Positions 52,633 through 61,813 of a DNA stretch of 64,000 bases are shown here, piece by piece. A program made the position numbers and the translations under genes. The DNA is from Celerinatantimonas sp046054165 (GTDB taxonomy: Bacteria > Pseudomonadota > Gammaproteobacteria > Enterobacterales > Celerinatantimonadaceae), in the NCBI RefSeq assembly GCF_046054165.1, contig NZ_JBFNXK010000013.1, positions 1 through 64,000 of the forward strand. The letters run 5' to 3'. The notes under the pieces were generated by a model that saw nothing but the letters and a program-made list of their open reading frames with translations, made no database searches and was not told the DNA's origin. How positions within the stretch are numbered: position 1 is the stretch's first letter; every line of letters starts with the position of its first letter.

Positions 52633-53832
52633 ATGTTTTGGCAAAAAAAATTAGAAAAATTTGTGGAGCAAGTTGCCGCAAATCAAGAATTGCCTATGGG
52701 AATCCACCTTTGGAATGGTCAACAAATTGATTTATCCAATGACCCAAAAGTCATTGTTGATGTTCCTTCTCTGGCTTCACTACGCCATTTAATTCATCCT
52801 TCTCTGGATAGTCTCGGAGAAGCCTATGTAGAGGGTAAATTAAAAGTTCAGGGCAGTGTCACCGATATTATTGATATCGCAAGCCGTTTAGTCGAAGCGG
52901 CTCCTGACACAACCATGCAACATAGTAAACCCCGACATTTTCGCCATTCTCGAAAAGTCGATGCGGAATCCATTTCCTATCACTACGATGTCTCCAACGA
53001 TTTTTATAAAGCCTGGCTTGATAAAAACATGGTTTATTCTTGTGGCTATTTTAATTCGCTAGATGACTCATTGGATCAAGCGCAAGAACAGAAAATCGAC
53101 CATATTTTAACTAAAATCCGTCTTCAGCCCGGCCAGAAATTATTGGACGTCGGATGTGGCTGGGGGGCTCTCATTATTCGCGCGGCCCAAAAATACGGCG
53201 CCAAAGCGACCGGTGTCACGATTTCACAACAACAGTTTGACGAGGCTCAACGTCGTATCAAAGCAGCGGGTTTAGAAGATTGTTGTGAGGTCAAACTGCT
53301 TGATTACCGGGATGTAACAGGAAAATATGATCGAATTACCAGTGTTGGTATGTTTGAACATGTAGGGTTAGCCAATCTGGAATCATACTTCCGGAAACTG
53401 AATGATCTCCTTGAAGACGATGGCATTATCATGAATCACGGCATCACTTCCAGTGATCCAGATTCAGGCGGCGCACCTGCTGGTGGGGGTGATTTCATTG
53501 ATAAATACGTATTTCCAAATGGGGAATTACCTCATATTAGTATGGTTTTACATGAAATGGCCAAAGCAGGCTTGGAACCCACCGATGCTGAAAACTTGCG
53601 TCGCCACTATGCCATTACTTTAGAGCACTGGGCGGCACGCTTTGAAGCCCAGAGTGAAAAACTACAACAAATGGTTGATGAAAAACACTTCCGTATTTGG
53701 CGGGTCTATTTAGCGGGTTGTGCTCATGCCTTCCATCAAAACTGGGTAGCTATTTACCAAGTGGTTGCCACTAAAGCCGGGCGCTATAGCTTACCGCTAA
53801 CACGCGAATATATGTATCAGGATAAAAAATAA
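52633..53832 (+). CDS. cfa: Cyclopropane-fatty-acyl-phospholipid synthase
   Basis: Cfa adds a methylene group from S-adenosylmethionine across double bonds of membrane phospholipids, usually on entry to stationary phase. The 399-residue protein has an N-terminal lipid-binding domain (1-115) and a methyltransferase domain with the SAM motif LLDVGCGWGAL (about 170-180), the YSCGYF segment near residue 140 and the FEHVG motif. A strong AAGGAGG ribosome site precedes the ATG. The upstream region is long, and E. coli cfa also has a long untranslated leader. Confidence 0.93.
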   Translation: MFWQKKLEKFVEQVAANQELPMGIHLWNGQQIDLSNDPKVIVDVPSLASLRHLIHPSLDSLGEAYVEGKLKVQGSVTDIIDIASRLVEAAPDTTMQHSKPRHFRHSRKVDAESISYHYDVSNDFYKAWLDKNMVYSCGYFNSLDDSLDQAQEQKIDHILTKIRLQPGQKLLDVGCGWGALIIRAAQKYGAKATGVTISQQQFDEAQRRIKAAGLEDCCEVKLLDYRDVTGKYDRITSVGMFEHVGLANLESYFRKLNDLLEDDGIIMNHGITSSDPDSGGAPAGGGDFIDKYVFPNGELPHISMVLHEMAKAGLEPTDAENLRRHYAITLEHWAARFEAQSEKLQQMVDEKHFRIWRVYLAGCAHAFHQNWVAIYQVVATKAGRYSLPLTREYMYQDKK

Positions 53833-53862
53833 GATACAGCACACTTGTATCATGCTTTTTAT

Positions 53863-53885
53863 AAGGCACCCATTAGGGTGCCTTT
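53863..53885. terminator. Terminator hairpin between cfa and yaaA
   Basis: A 9-bp perfect stem AAGGCACCC/GGGTGCCTT with an ATTA loop lies between convergent cfa and yaaA. A short T run lies on each outer side (CTTTC to the right, and AAAAAG to the left for the opposite strand). Confidence 0.75.
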
Positions 53886-53984
53886 CATAATCGAGTCTAA
53901 AAACGAATCAGCTCAGCGAATGCAAGCAACCGCCTTTTCATCTGCTCTTGGATCTAATTGTTCAAATATCAGATCATTTATATA

Positions 53985-54761
53985 TTAGGCCTCATGATGC
54001 CGTTTAAAGACAAATGTATCTGACGTCGATTCATCTTCACTATATTGATAGCCTTCCCAATCAAATGCTTGTAATTGCAGGGGATCATCAATACGATGTT
54101 GAAGCATATAACGGACCATTAATCCTCGAGCTTTTTTAGCATAAAAACTAATGACTTTATATTGTCCATTTTTAAAATCTTTAAATACCGGCGTAATAAT
54201 CTTTGCTTGAAGTTCTTTTGGTTTTACTGATTTAAAATATTCATTCGATGCTAAATTAATGAGCCACTCATCCTGCTGCTGTGCTAAAACTTCATTAAGT
54301 TTATCAGTAATTAAAGTCCCCCAAAATTGATACAGATCGTTCCCTCGAGGGTTCTTCAGTTTAATTCCCATCTCTAGCCGATAAGCCATCATTAAATCTA
54401 AGGGCCGCAGCACGCCATAGAGTCCCGATAGAATCCGTAAATGATTGGATGCATACTCTAAATCCGATTCAGATAATGAATCGGCGTCCAATCCGGTATA
54501 CACATCGCCTTTAAAAGCGAGAATTGCAGGCTTAGCGCTACCCAACTCAAAGGGCGTCTGCCATTGACTAAATCGAGCGGCATTTAATCCCGCCAACTTG
54601 TCACTAATTTTCATCAGTGAACCAATCTGAGCGGGAGTCAGCAAAGACGCCTCATCAATCAACCGTTGACTCTCCTCAAGAAGCTCCGGCTGCGTATAAT
54701 TCCCTGCAACGACAGCAGGATTAAAATCTAATGTTTTGGCGGGCGATATGACAGCTAGCAT
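53985..54761 (-). CDS. yaaA: Peroxide stress protein YaaA (UPF0246)
   Basis: YaaA lowers free intracellular iron during peroxide stress in E. coli, where it is induced by OxyR; the protein binds DNA and has a helix-hairpin-helix-like cantaloupe fold. The 258-residue product matches in length and in the family motifs ISPAKTLDF, FKGDVYTGL, LRILSGLYGVLRPLD, MGIKLKNPRG and FYAKKARG. It has its own promoter region shared with divergent yggS; I did not find an OxyR site by eye. Confidence 0.92.
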   Translation of the reverse strand: MLAVISPAKTLDFNPAVVAGNYTQPELLEESQRLIDEASLLTPAQIGSLMKISDKLAGLNAARFSQWQTPFELGSAKPAILAFKGDVYTGLDADSLSESDLEYASNHLRILSGLYGVLRPLDLMMAYRLEMGIKLKNPRGNDLYQFWGTLITDKLNEVLAQQQDEWLINLASNEYFKSVKPKELQAKIITPVFKDFKNGQYKVISFYAKKARGLMVRYMLQHRIDDPLQLQAFDWEGYQYSEDESTSDTFVFKRHHEA

Positions 54762-55139
54762 AATAAAACCTTTTACTTATCGATAACCTTTGCAGTGTAG
54801 CGTTGCTTTAAATCAAAAGTCTAATCAATGATCACCGCCATATTCATCGGTAACTTAAATCAATCCCGTGTACCCCGGGAAAGGGTGTCACTGACAAACG
54901 GAATGTTTTACACTAAAGCTTATTTATCTTGATTGGTTATTATTTCTGATTCCGGTATTTCAAAGAACAATATGTTCCAAAGGTTTATGAAACATGCTCC
55001 ATGAAATCAGATCTCATCATAAGGGTAACCTATATCGGAGGTAAAAGAACACTTTCGAATATATTTTTAATATAAAAATCAATGGATTATAGATAAGAAC
55101 TAAATCGTCGCTTTTTTATTTTAACTTTTCACTGTGATC
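54762..55139. other. Divergent yaaA/yggS spacer
   Basis: These 378 bases must hold promoters for both flanking genes. No gene, repeat or RNA stands out; a short CCCCGGG stretch near 54874 is the only GC-rich island. Confidence 0.4.
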
Positions 55140-55841
55140 ATGATGACTATTGAACAGAATATCAAAACCATTCAGCGTCAGATCAATGACGCGCAACGAC
55201 AGGCGAACCGCCTGGATCCCATTACGTTACTGGCCGTTAGCAAAACCAAACCGCTTAGCGCCGTTCAAGAAGCTTACCAATGTGGGCAGCGCCAATTCGG
55301 TGAAAACTATGTCCAAGAAGGCGTTGATAAAATTCAGGCGACCCTAGATGCCGACTGGATCACGGATCCCATTACCTGGCACTTTATTGGACCATTACAG
55401 TCTAACAAGAGTCGACTGGTTGCTGAGCATTTTGACTGGGTGCAAACCATTGACCGGCTTAAAATAGCCCAACGACTCAGTGCTCAACGTCCGGAACATT
55501 GCCAACCGCTCAATGTCTGCATTCAGATCAATATCAGCGGAGAGTCGACTAAGTCAGGAATATCCCTAGACGATTTGGATGAAATGGCCGCTGCGATTAG
55601 CCAACTTCCCCGATTAACACTACGAGGATTGATGGCTATCGGAGGACAGAAACATCCGGAGCTAGAATTTCAGCAAATGAAAAACGCTTTTGATAAGCTC
55701 AAACGACACTACCCTCAGATTGATACATTATCAATGGGCATGACGCATGACATGCAACTCGCCATTGACTATGGGAGTACGATGGTTCGGATTGGGACCG
55801 CAATCTTTGGACAACGTGATTATTCTAAAACGCATGTATGA
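55140..55841 (+). CDS. yggS: Pyridoxal-phosphate homeostasis protein YggS
   Basis: YggS is a PLP-binding TIM-barrel protein that keeps free pyridoxal phosphate in balance. From the ATG at 55140 the product has 233 residues. The PLP lysine lies in LLAVSKTKP near residue 36, and FGENYVQEG, WHFIGPLQSNK, the SMGMTHDM phosphate site and VRIGTAIFG are present. A GTG six bases upstream and an ATG three bases downstream are alternative starts; no clear ribosome site decides. It heads a yggS-proC-yggT operon. Confidence 0.94.
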   Translation: MMTIEQNIKTIQRQINDAQRQANRLDPITLLAVSKTKPLSAVQEAYQCGQRQFGENYVQEGVDKIQATLDADWITDPITWHFIGPLQSNKSRLVAEHFDWVQTIDRLKIAQRLSAQRPEHCQPLNVCIQINISGESTKSGISLDDLDEMAAAISQLPRLTLRGLMAIGGQKHPELEFQQMKNAFDKLKRHYPQIDTLSMGMTHDMQLAIDYGSTMVRIGTAIFGQRDYSKTHV

Positions 55842-55859
55842 TTTATACTCAGGAGCATC

Positions 55860-56678
55860 ATGACAACACAACAATTTGTATTTATTGGCGCTGGCCACAT
55901 GGCGTCCAGTCTCATTGGTGGCATGGTTCGGCAAGGTATCTCCGCCTCAACCATCGGTGCCTGTGATCACAATCCAGGCAAGCTTGAGTCATTACAAAAC
56001 CAATACCAGATTGCCACTTATGCTGACAGCATCAGTGCTATGGACGCTGCCGAAGTTGTTATTCTGGCGGTTAAACCTCAGGTGATGCAGGATCTCTGTC
56101 AAACGCTCAAAAAACAAGGCAACGTAGAAGGCAAACTGTTTATATCTATTGCGGCGGGTATTCGTTGTGAACAGCTGCAGAATTGGTTAGGGCATGTGCC
56201 CATTATCCGTTGTATGCCCAACCTCCCCGCCAAAGTCGGCGAAGGGGTCACCGGCGTCTACGCGCCAGAGGATATTACCGCGTCACAAAAACAAAGCGCA
56301 GAACGAGCGTTATCGTCGGTCGGGCAAGTAGTCTGGCTCGACAATGAAGCGGCGATCAATCATATTATTGCGATTGCCGGTAGTGCCCCAGCTTACTTTT
56401 TTCTGTTTATGGATGCGATGCAACAATATGCTCAGGAACTTGGGTTTAGTGAAGAGCAAGCCCGGGAAATGGTCACGCATACGGCATTAGGCAGCGTGAA
56501 ACTGGCTTTAAATGATGCTCAAACCACATTGGCAACCATGTGTCAGAATGTGGCCGTCAAAGGGGGAACCACAGCTGAAGCCGTGCAAGTTTTTGAACAG
56601 GCCGGGCTCAGAGAGACCGTAAAACAAGCCATGCAAGCCGCTATCGAGCGTGGTCAACAGCTAGAACGTCAACTCTAA
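55860..56678 (+). CDS. proC: Pyrroline-5-carboxylate reductase
   Basis: ProC reduces pyrroline-5-carboxylate to proline with NADPH. The 272-residue protein has the N-terminal Rossmann motif FIGAGHMASSLIGGM and the C-terminal dimerisation domain with AIAGSAPAYFFLFMDAM and VAVKGGTTAEAVQVFEQ. It lies 18 bases after yggS and 15 before yggT; this trio is conserved in many bacteria. Confidence 0.96.
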   Translation: MTTQQFVFIGAGHMASSLIGGMVRQGISASTIGACDHNPGKLESLQNQYQIATYADSISAMDAAEVVILAVKPQVMQDLCQTLKKQGNVEGKLFISIAAGIRCEQLQNWLGHVPIIRCMPNLPAKVGEGVTGVYAPEDITASQKQSAERALSSVGQVVWLDNEAAINHIIAIAGSAPAYFFLFMDAMQQYAQELGFSEEQAREMVTHTALGSVKLALNDAQTTLATMCQNVAVKGGTTAEAVQVFEQAGLRETVKQAMQAAIERGQQLERQL

Positions 56679-56693
56679 GAGAACCTTAATTCT

Positions 56694-57242
56694 ATGACGG
56701 CATTTACTTATTTAATTACGACCCTATTTGATTTATATCTGATGGTGGTCATTTTGCGGGTCTGGCTACAAATCGCCCGAGCCGATTTTTATAACCCTTT
56801 CAGTCAATTTATTGTCCGAGCCACCAACCCGCTTTTAAAACCGTTGCGTCGTATTATCCCCGGTTTTGGTGGCATCGACTGGGCCGGGGTAATCCTGGCA
56901 TTGATTATTGCTGCTGTAAAATGGCTGTTAATTATGCAATTAAGTCGAGGCTTCATCTTCTGGAATGTACTACCACTCTTTGCATTACTGACCGTCGTCA
57001 AACAAGCGGGAAGCTTGCTATTTTGGATCTTGATTATCCGAGCCATTCTCAGTTGGGTTAGTCAGGGACGCAGTCCCATCGAATATGTGTTCATGCAACT
57101 CACCGAACCATTTTTAGCCCCCATCCGACGGATCATTCCGGTGATGGGAGGGCTTGATCTGTCAGTACTCGCGCTATTCATCATCTTGAACTTCTTAAAC
57201 ATTTTACTCTCAAGCTACATTCCATACTGGCGAGTCATGTAA
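56694..57242 (+). CDS. yggT: YggT family inner-membrane protein
   Basis: This 182-residue membrane protein contains two copies of the YggT unit. Each has a hydrophobic helix, a conserved R-WLQ or RAILSW helix and a cytoplasmic NP-LLKPLRRIIPGFGG-type (first) or EPFLAPIRRIIPVMGG-type (second) motif. Its role is not settled; links to osmotic stress and ion balance have been proposed. It ends the yggS-proC-yggT operon just before a strong terminator. Confidence 0.93.
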   Translation: MTAFTYLITTLFDLYLMVVILRVWLQIARADFYNPFSQFIVRATNPLLKPLRRIIPGFGGIDWAGVILALIIAAVKWLLIMQLSRGFIFWNVLPLFALLTVVKQAGSLLFWILIIRAILSWVSQGRSPIEYVFMQLTEPFLAPIRRIIPVMGGLDLSVLALFIILNFLNILLSSYIPYWRVM

Positions 57243-57247
57243 TTCAC

Positions 57248-57271
57248 AGGCGCATCTCATGCGCCTTTTTT
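57248..57271 (+). terminator. Intrinsic terminator after yggT
   Basis: A perfect 7-bp stem AGGCGCA/TGCGCCT with loop TCTCA is followed directly by a run of T. Confidence 0.9.
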
Positions 57272-57464
57272 ATATCTACTGCAAACGAAACATGGCGTAA
57301 ATTGCATATTCCGTGTGATCTTATCTATATTAAGTGAATAAATCACTTAACAAGGCTAATAACGGATTGGTAACATCATTAGCGATCACCAGAGGATCAC
57401 ATGCTCTGATGTCATGACCCGTACCACCTTTGGTATCCTCAGAATATTCACAAAGGTTGTCTCT

Positions 57465-59156
57465 ATGGAAAATTTAAAACGCCCGTTATATCTGCCTTAT
57501 GCGGGACCAGCTCTTTTAGAAACACCATTGCTTAACAAAGGGAATGCATTTACCCCGGAAGAGCGTACCGCATTTAATCTGGAAGGACTGCTCCCACATG
57601 CTATCGAAACCATTGAGGAGCAAGCTCAGCGGGCTTATGAGCAATACCGAAGTTTCCGCAATGACATGAACAAGCACATCTTTTTACGTAACATTCAGGA
57701 TACCAATGAAACCCTCTTCTATAAGCTCGTCACCGAAAATATCGTCGAGATGATGCCTATTATTTACACCCCGGTTGTGGGCATGGCTTGTGAACAATTC
57801 TCAAATATCTATCGCCGTTCGCGAGGATTATTTATCGCTTATCCGGATCGCGACCGAATCGATGAAGTGCTGAATAATGCAACCCGCCATCACGTTAAAA
57901 TCATTGTCGTAACCGATGGCGAGCGGATCCTAGGCTTAGGCGATCAGGGCATCGGTGGCATGGGGATCCCCATCGGAAAACTATCCCTTTATACGGCCTG
58001 TGGCGGCATCAGTCCCGCGTATACCTTGCCCATCGTATTAGATGTCGGTACCAACAATCAGACTCTGCTGGACGATCCGATGTATATGGGGTGGCGTCAT
58101 CCACGCATCAGCGGTGATGAGTATGATGGCTTTATTGAGCAATTCATTGAAGCGGTTCAAATTCGCTGGCCGAATGTACTGATGCAGTTTGAAGACTTCG
58201 CTCAAGCTAACGCCAACCCTATTTTAAATCGCTACCAAGACCAACTCTGCTGTTTTAATGATGATATTCAAGGAACGGCTTCCGTGGCCGTTGGCTCGCT
58301 ACTGGCTGCCTGTCAGGCCAAACAGGAACAACTGAGCGAGCAACGCATCTGTTTTGTAGGTGCCGGATCGGCAGGCTGTGGTATTGCCGAAGCCATCATC
58401 CGGGCCATGATCGGTGAAGGAAAAGAAGAAGCGGATGCCCGCCAGCAAATTTATATGGTGGATCGTTGGGGATTAATCCAAAGTAATATGCCCAATCTGC
58501 AGCCCTTTCAAACATCACTAGCTCAATCCGCACAGCTCCAACAGCAATGGTCGCTAAGCGAAGGTGAAGGCATTGCACTGGAAGATGTGATCAAACATGC
58601 CCGACCCACCATCTTAATTGGCGTTTCAGGAGCTCAGGGGATTTTCACCGAAACGATTATCCAATCCATGCATCAATATTGCCGCCATCCGATTATCTTT
58701 CCATTATCCAATCCGACCAGTCGGGTTGAAGCTCGACCTGAAGATATCCTACGCTGGACCAATGGCAAAGCACTGATTGCCACCGGAAGCCCTTTCCCTC
58801 CGGTTTATTTAGGTGAACAAAGTTATCCGATTGCTCAATGCAATAACAGTTATATCTTCCCCGGTATAGGACTGGCGGTAATTGCCGCTAAAATCACCCG
58901 GATTAGTGATGAAATGCTAATGAAAGCTAGTCACACTCTGGCTGAGCATTCACCGATGATCCGTCAGGGTTCCGGCGAATTATTACCCCCTCTGGATGAA
59001 ATTCAGTCCTTGAGTAAAGCCATTGCTTTTGCTGTCGCCAAGCAAGCGATTGCCGAATCGTTGGCTCCAGAGGTCAGTGATGAATATTTAGAGGCATCCA
59101 TTGAAAAAAATTTCTGGATCCCCGAATACCGGAGTTACAGACGGACGTCATTCTAA
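57465..59156 (+). CDS. maeA: NAD-dependent malic enzyme (MaeA/SfcA type)
   Basis: This enzyme decarboxylates malate to pyruvate with NAD. From the ATG at 57465 it has 563 residues, like E. coli MaeA (565), and begins with the family start LKRPLYLPYAGPALLETP. The malate-binding and metal sites (IIYTPVVG, VTDGERILGLGDQG, FEDFAQANA) and the NAD-binding FVGAGSAGCGIAEAI are intact, as is the late NPTSRVEARPED segment. An in-frame ATG at 57414 would add 17 unrelated residues. AAAGG precedes the chosen start. It stands alone between a terminator and rdgB. Confidence 0.95.
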   Translation: MENLKRPLYLPYAGPALLETPLLNKGNAFTPEERTAFNLEGLLPHAIETIEEQAQRAYEQYRSFRNDMNKHIFLRNIQDTNETLFYKLVTENIVEMMPIIYTPVVGMACEQFSNIYRRSRGLFIAYPDRDRIDEVLNNATRHHVKIIVVTDGERILGLGDQGIGGMGIPIGKLSLYTACGGISPAYTLPIVLDVGTNNQTLLDDPMYMGWRHPRISGDEYDGFIEQFIEAVQIRWPNVLMQFEDFAQANANPILNRYQDQLCCFNDDIQGTASVAVGSLLAACQAKQEQLSEQRICFVGAGSAGCGIAEAIIRAMIGEGKEEADARQQIYMVDRWGLIQSNMPNLQPFQTSLAQSAQLQQQWSLSEGEGIALEDVIKHARPTILIGVSGAQGIFTETIIQSMHQYCRHPIIFPLSNPTSRVEARPEDILRWTNGKALIATGSPFPPVYLGEQSYPIAQCNNSYIFPGIGLAVIAAKITRISDEMLMKASHTLAEHSPMIRQGSGELLPPLDEIQSLSKAIAFAVAKQAIAESLAPEVSDEYLEASIEKNFWIPEYRSYRRTSF

Positions 59157-59207
59157 AGTCATTGTTGAAAACTATTTAGCTTAATCGATCTAAAAGCCTT
59201 TAAGATC

Positions 59208-59231
59208 CGTTTATGCCCCTAGGCATAAACG
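59208..59231. repeat. Perfect inverted repeat between maeA and rdgB
   Basis: CGTTTATGCC and GGCATAAACG flank a CCTA loop. There is no T run, so this may be a weak terminator for maeA, an RNA stability hairpin or an operator 49 bases upstream of rdgB. Confidence 0.7.
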
Positions 59232-59279
59232 TCAGGCTCGTTTAAGATGCGCCCATAAGTTTTAACGAGCGGAGTATTC

Positions 59280-59876
59280 ATGTCTAAAATTGTGTTGGCC
59301 TCATCTAATGCCGGGAAAGTGGCCGAACTACAGGCGCTACTGAGCGATTACCAACTGGATATCGTACCCCAGTCGCATTATCACGTTACCGATGCCGAAG
59401 AAACCGGCACCACCTTCGTTGAGAATGCCATTATCAAGGCTCGCCATGCATCTCAGGCCACAGGACTCCCCGCCATCGCGGATGACTCCGGACTCGCGGT
59501 TGATTTCTTAGGGGGCGCTCCCGGGATCTATTCAGCCCGCTATAGTGGCGAGCATGGTCATGATCAGAAAAACAATGAAAAATTACTCGCGGCACTATCC
59601 AGCGCGGATGACAGTCAACGCCAAGCCAGCTTTCACTGCGTTTTAGTATATATGCGCCATGCTGATGATCCCACGCCGTTGATCTGTCATGGTCAATGGT
59701 CAGGGCGGATTGCTCACCAGATCATCGGTGACCATGGCTTTGGTTATGATCCACTTTTTTATCCGAACGGATACAGCGTGACATCCGCCCAGCTCTCGCC
59801 CGAACAAAAAAACCAAATCAGCCATCGAGCCCAGGCGTTAAAATTATTAGTTGAGAAACTGGCAGGCCATCACTAA
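59280..59876 (+). CDS. rdgB: XTP/dITP diphosphatase RdgB
   Basis: RdgB cleaves ITP, dITP and XTP so that they do not enter nucleic acids. The 198-residue protein has the SSNAGKVAELQALL start and the ADDSGLAVDFLGGAPGIYSARY block that holds the catalytic Asp. The GHGFGYDPLF-type motif appears as GDHGFGYDPLF, and the end is SHRAQAL. Its stop overlaps the hemW start by one base (TAATG), so the two are translationally linked. Confidence 0.96.
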   Translation: MSKIVLASSNAGKVAELQALLSDYQLDIVPQSHYHVTDAEETGTTFVENAIIKARHASQATGLPAIADDSGLAVDFLGGAPGIYSARYSGEHGHDQKNNEKLLAALSSADDSQRQASFHCVLVYMRHADDPTPLICHGQWSGRIAHQIIGDHGFGYDPLFYPNGYSVTSAQLSPEQKNQISHRAQALKLLVEKLAGHH

Positions 59877-61024
59877 TGCAATTGCCTAAGCTATCATTGT
59901 ATGTTCACATTCCGTGGTGTGTGCAAAAATGTCCTTACTGTGATTTTAATTCTCATGGGCAAAAAGGAGAACTTCCCGAATCAGCCTACATTGCTGCACT
60001 ACTCGCCGATTTGGATAGCGAGCTGCAATGGGTCCAGCAACGCCCGCTCCACAGCATTTTTATCGGTGGAGGAACCCCCAGCTTGTTATCCGGCGCGGCG
60101 ATCCATCGGCTTTTAGAAGGCATTCAAAAACGTATTCCCTTTGAAGACAATATAGAAATTACGATGGAAGCCAATCCAGGAACGGCAGAAGCCGCTCGAT
60201 TTCGGGATTATTTTCAAAGTGGCGTCAATCGATTGTCGCTCGGTATCCAGAGCTTTGATGACGCTCATCTTAAGCGTCTGGGACGGATCCATGATGCCGC
60301 CCAAGCCAAACAAGCGGTCATGATGGCTAAAACGGCCGGTTTCACCCGGATCAATTTGGATCTAATGCATGGTTTACCCAATCAAACCACAGCTCAGGCA
60401 CTCGCGGATATCCAACAAGCTCTGGAACTAGCCCCAACCCATTTAAGTTGGTATCAGCTAACGATTGAGCCTAACACTGCCTTTGCCAGCCGCCCGCCGA
60501 AGCTCCCGGATGATGAATCCCTTTGGGATATTGAAACCCATGGGAAAGCACAGCTGGCCGACGCTGGATTCCAACAATATGAAATATCCGCCTATGGCTG
60601 CAATGGCGATCAAGCCCGGCACAATCTCAATTACTGGCGTTTTGGGGATTACATCGGGATTGGTTGCGGCGCGCATGGCAAACTCACCCAACCGGAACAG
60701 ATCATTCGCCGGGTAAAACTGCGCCACCCGAAAGGCTATTTAGATCCCAAGCGGGAGTTTTTAGATCAACAATGGTCGATAGCGGCTGTAGAACGGCCTT
60801 TTGAATATTTTCTGAATCGATTCCGTCTCTATGAACCAGTACCGAAACAGGAATTTATCGATTTCACCGGACAAGTACTGGAGACGCCGCAACTTTGTGG
60901 CCCAATGCAACGCGGTATTGAATTGGGCTTGGTTGATGATCATTCGGGCTACTGGCAGGTCACTCAACGAGGACATCTATTTCTCAATGATCTGCTCGAT
61001 CTGTTTATCGTTGATACCGATTAA
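59876..61024 (+). CDS. hemW: Radical SAM protein HemW
   Basis: HemW is a radical SAM protein, related to coproporphyrinogen oxidase HemN, that binds heme and is thought to deliver it to respiratory enzymes; it lacks the HemN activity. The 382-residue protein has the CxxxCxxC cluster motif in HIPWCVQKCPYCDF (residues about 15-22), GGGTPSLL and the late HemN-type C-terminal domain. It is paired with rdgB as in E. coli. Its stop codon overlaps the stop of convergent trmB by four bases. Confidence 0.95.
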   Translation: MQLPKLSLYVHIPWCVQKCPYCDFNSHGQKGELPESAYIAALLADLDSELQWVQQRPLHSIFIGGGTPSLLSGAAIHRLLEGIQKRIPFEDNIEITMEANPGTAEAARFRDYFQSGVNRLSLGIQSFDDAHLKRLGRIHDAAQAKQAVMMAKTAGFTRINLDLMHGLPNQTTAQALADIQQALELAPTHLSWYQLTIEPNTAFASRPPKLPDDESLWDIETHGKAQLADAGFQQYEISAYGCNGDQARHNLNYWRFGDYIGIGCGAHGKLTQPEQIIRRVKLRHPKGYLDPKREFLDQQWSIAAVERPFEYFLNRFRLYEPVPKQEFIDFTGQVLETPQLCGPMQRGIELGLVDDHSGYWQVTQRGHLFLNDLLDLFIVDTD

Positions 61025-61737
61025 TCAACGCGTTCAAACATCAAATCCCATACACCGTGGCCTAGTTTTTGGCCGCGGTTTTCAAATTTAGTCAAAGGAC
61101 GCCATTGTGGCCGCTCGACATAATCGCCACGTTGCGACAGATTTCGATAGCCGGTAGCCGCATTCATCACTTCTAGCATATGCTCGGCATAATTCTGCCA
61201 GTCGGTTGCCATATGAAACACACCGCCCACAGACAATTTGCTACGGAGTAACTGAGCAAACTCCGGCTGGACAATCCGTCGTTTGTGATGGCGTTTTTTG
61301 TGCCACGGATCTGGGAAAAACAGCTGGACTTTACTTAAGCTCGCTGGCGGGATGGAATCTTTGAGGATCTCGACGGCATCATGCTCAATCACGCGCAAAT
61401 TTTGCAACTGACAATCCGCCATATCAGCCAGACAAGCACCTACACCCGGACGATGCACTTCAATCCCGACAAAATTCCAATCGGGGTGGCTTTGGGCCAT
61501 CTCCACCAGCGACTTGCCCATCCCAAATCCGATTTCCAAAACCACTGGAGCAGATCGACCAAAAATAGTTTCAAAATCATAAGGCTGAGACTGATGGGTT
61601 AATCCATACTCAGGAAGTAACGCATCCAATGCATGAGCCTGACGATTACTCAACCGTCCCTCGCGCTTCACAAAACTACGTACAGTCCGCATCACTTTGC
61701 CATCTTCAGTCAATTGGGGACCATCGGTTGCACTCAT
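61021..61737 (-). CDS. trmB: tRNA (guanine46-N7)-methyltransferase TrmB
   Basis: TrmB makes m7G46 in tRNA variable loops. From the ATG at 61737 it has 238 residues, close to E. coli (239). It shows the SAM motif VLEIGFGMGKSLV, the VQLFFPDPWHKKRHHKRRI block with the catalytic acid and tRNA contacts, and the C-terminal TKFENRGQKLGHGVWDL. Longer in-frame starts (to 61848) would add an unlike N-terminus and reach into the next gene. In E. coli it neighbours mutY; here two genes separate them. Confidence 0.93.
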   Translation of the reverse strand: MSATDGPQLTEDGKVMRTVRSFVKREGRLSNRQAHALDALLPEYGLTHQSQPYDFETIFGRSAPVVLEIGFGMGKSLVEMAQSHPDWNFVGIEVHRPGVGACLADMADCQLQNLRVIEHDAVEILKDSIPPASLSKVQLFFPDPWHKKRHHKRRIVQPEFAQLLRSKLSVGGVFHMATDWQNYAEHMLEVMNAATGYRNLSQRGDYVERPQWRPLTKFENRGQKLGHGVWDLMFERVD

Positions 61738-61813
61738 TTGCACTCTCTTCATTCTGCCTAAACGATAAGGGCGCATTATGCAAAAAGTAGCCGTGATAGC
61801 AAGCCCAACCTGC

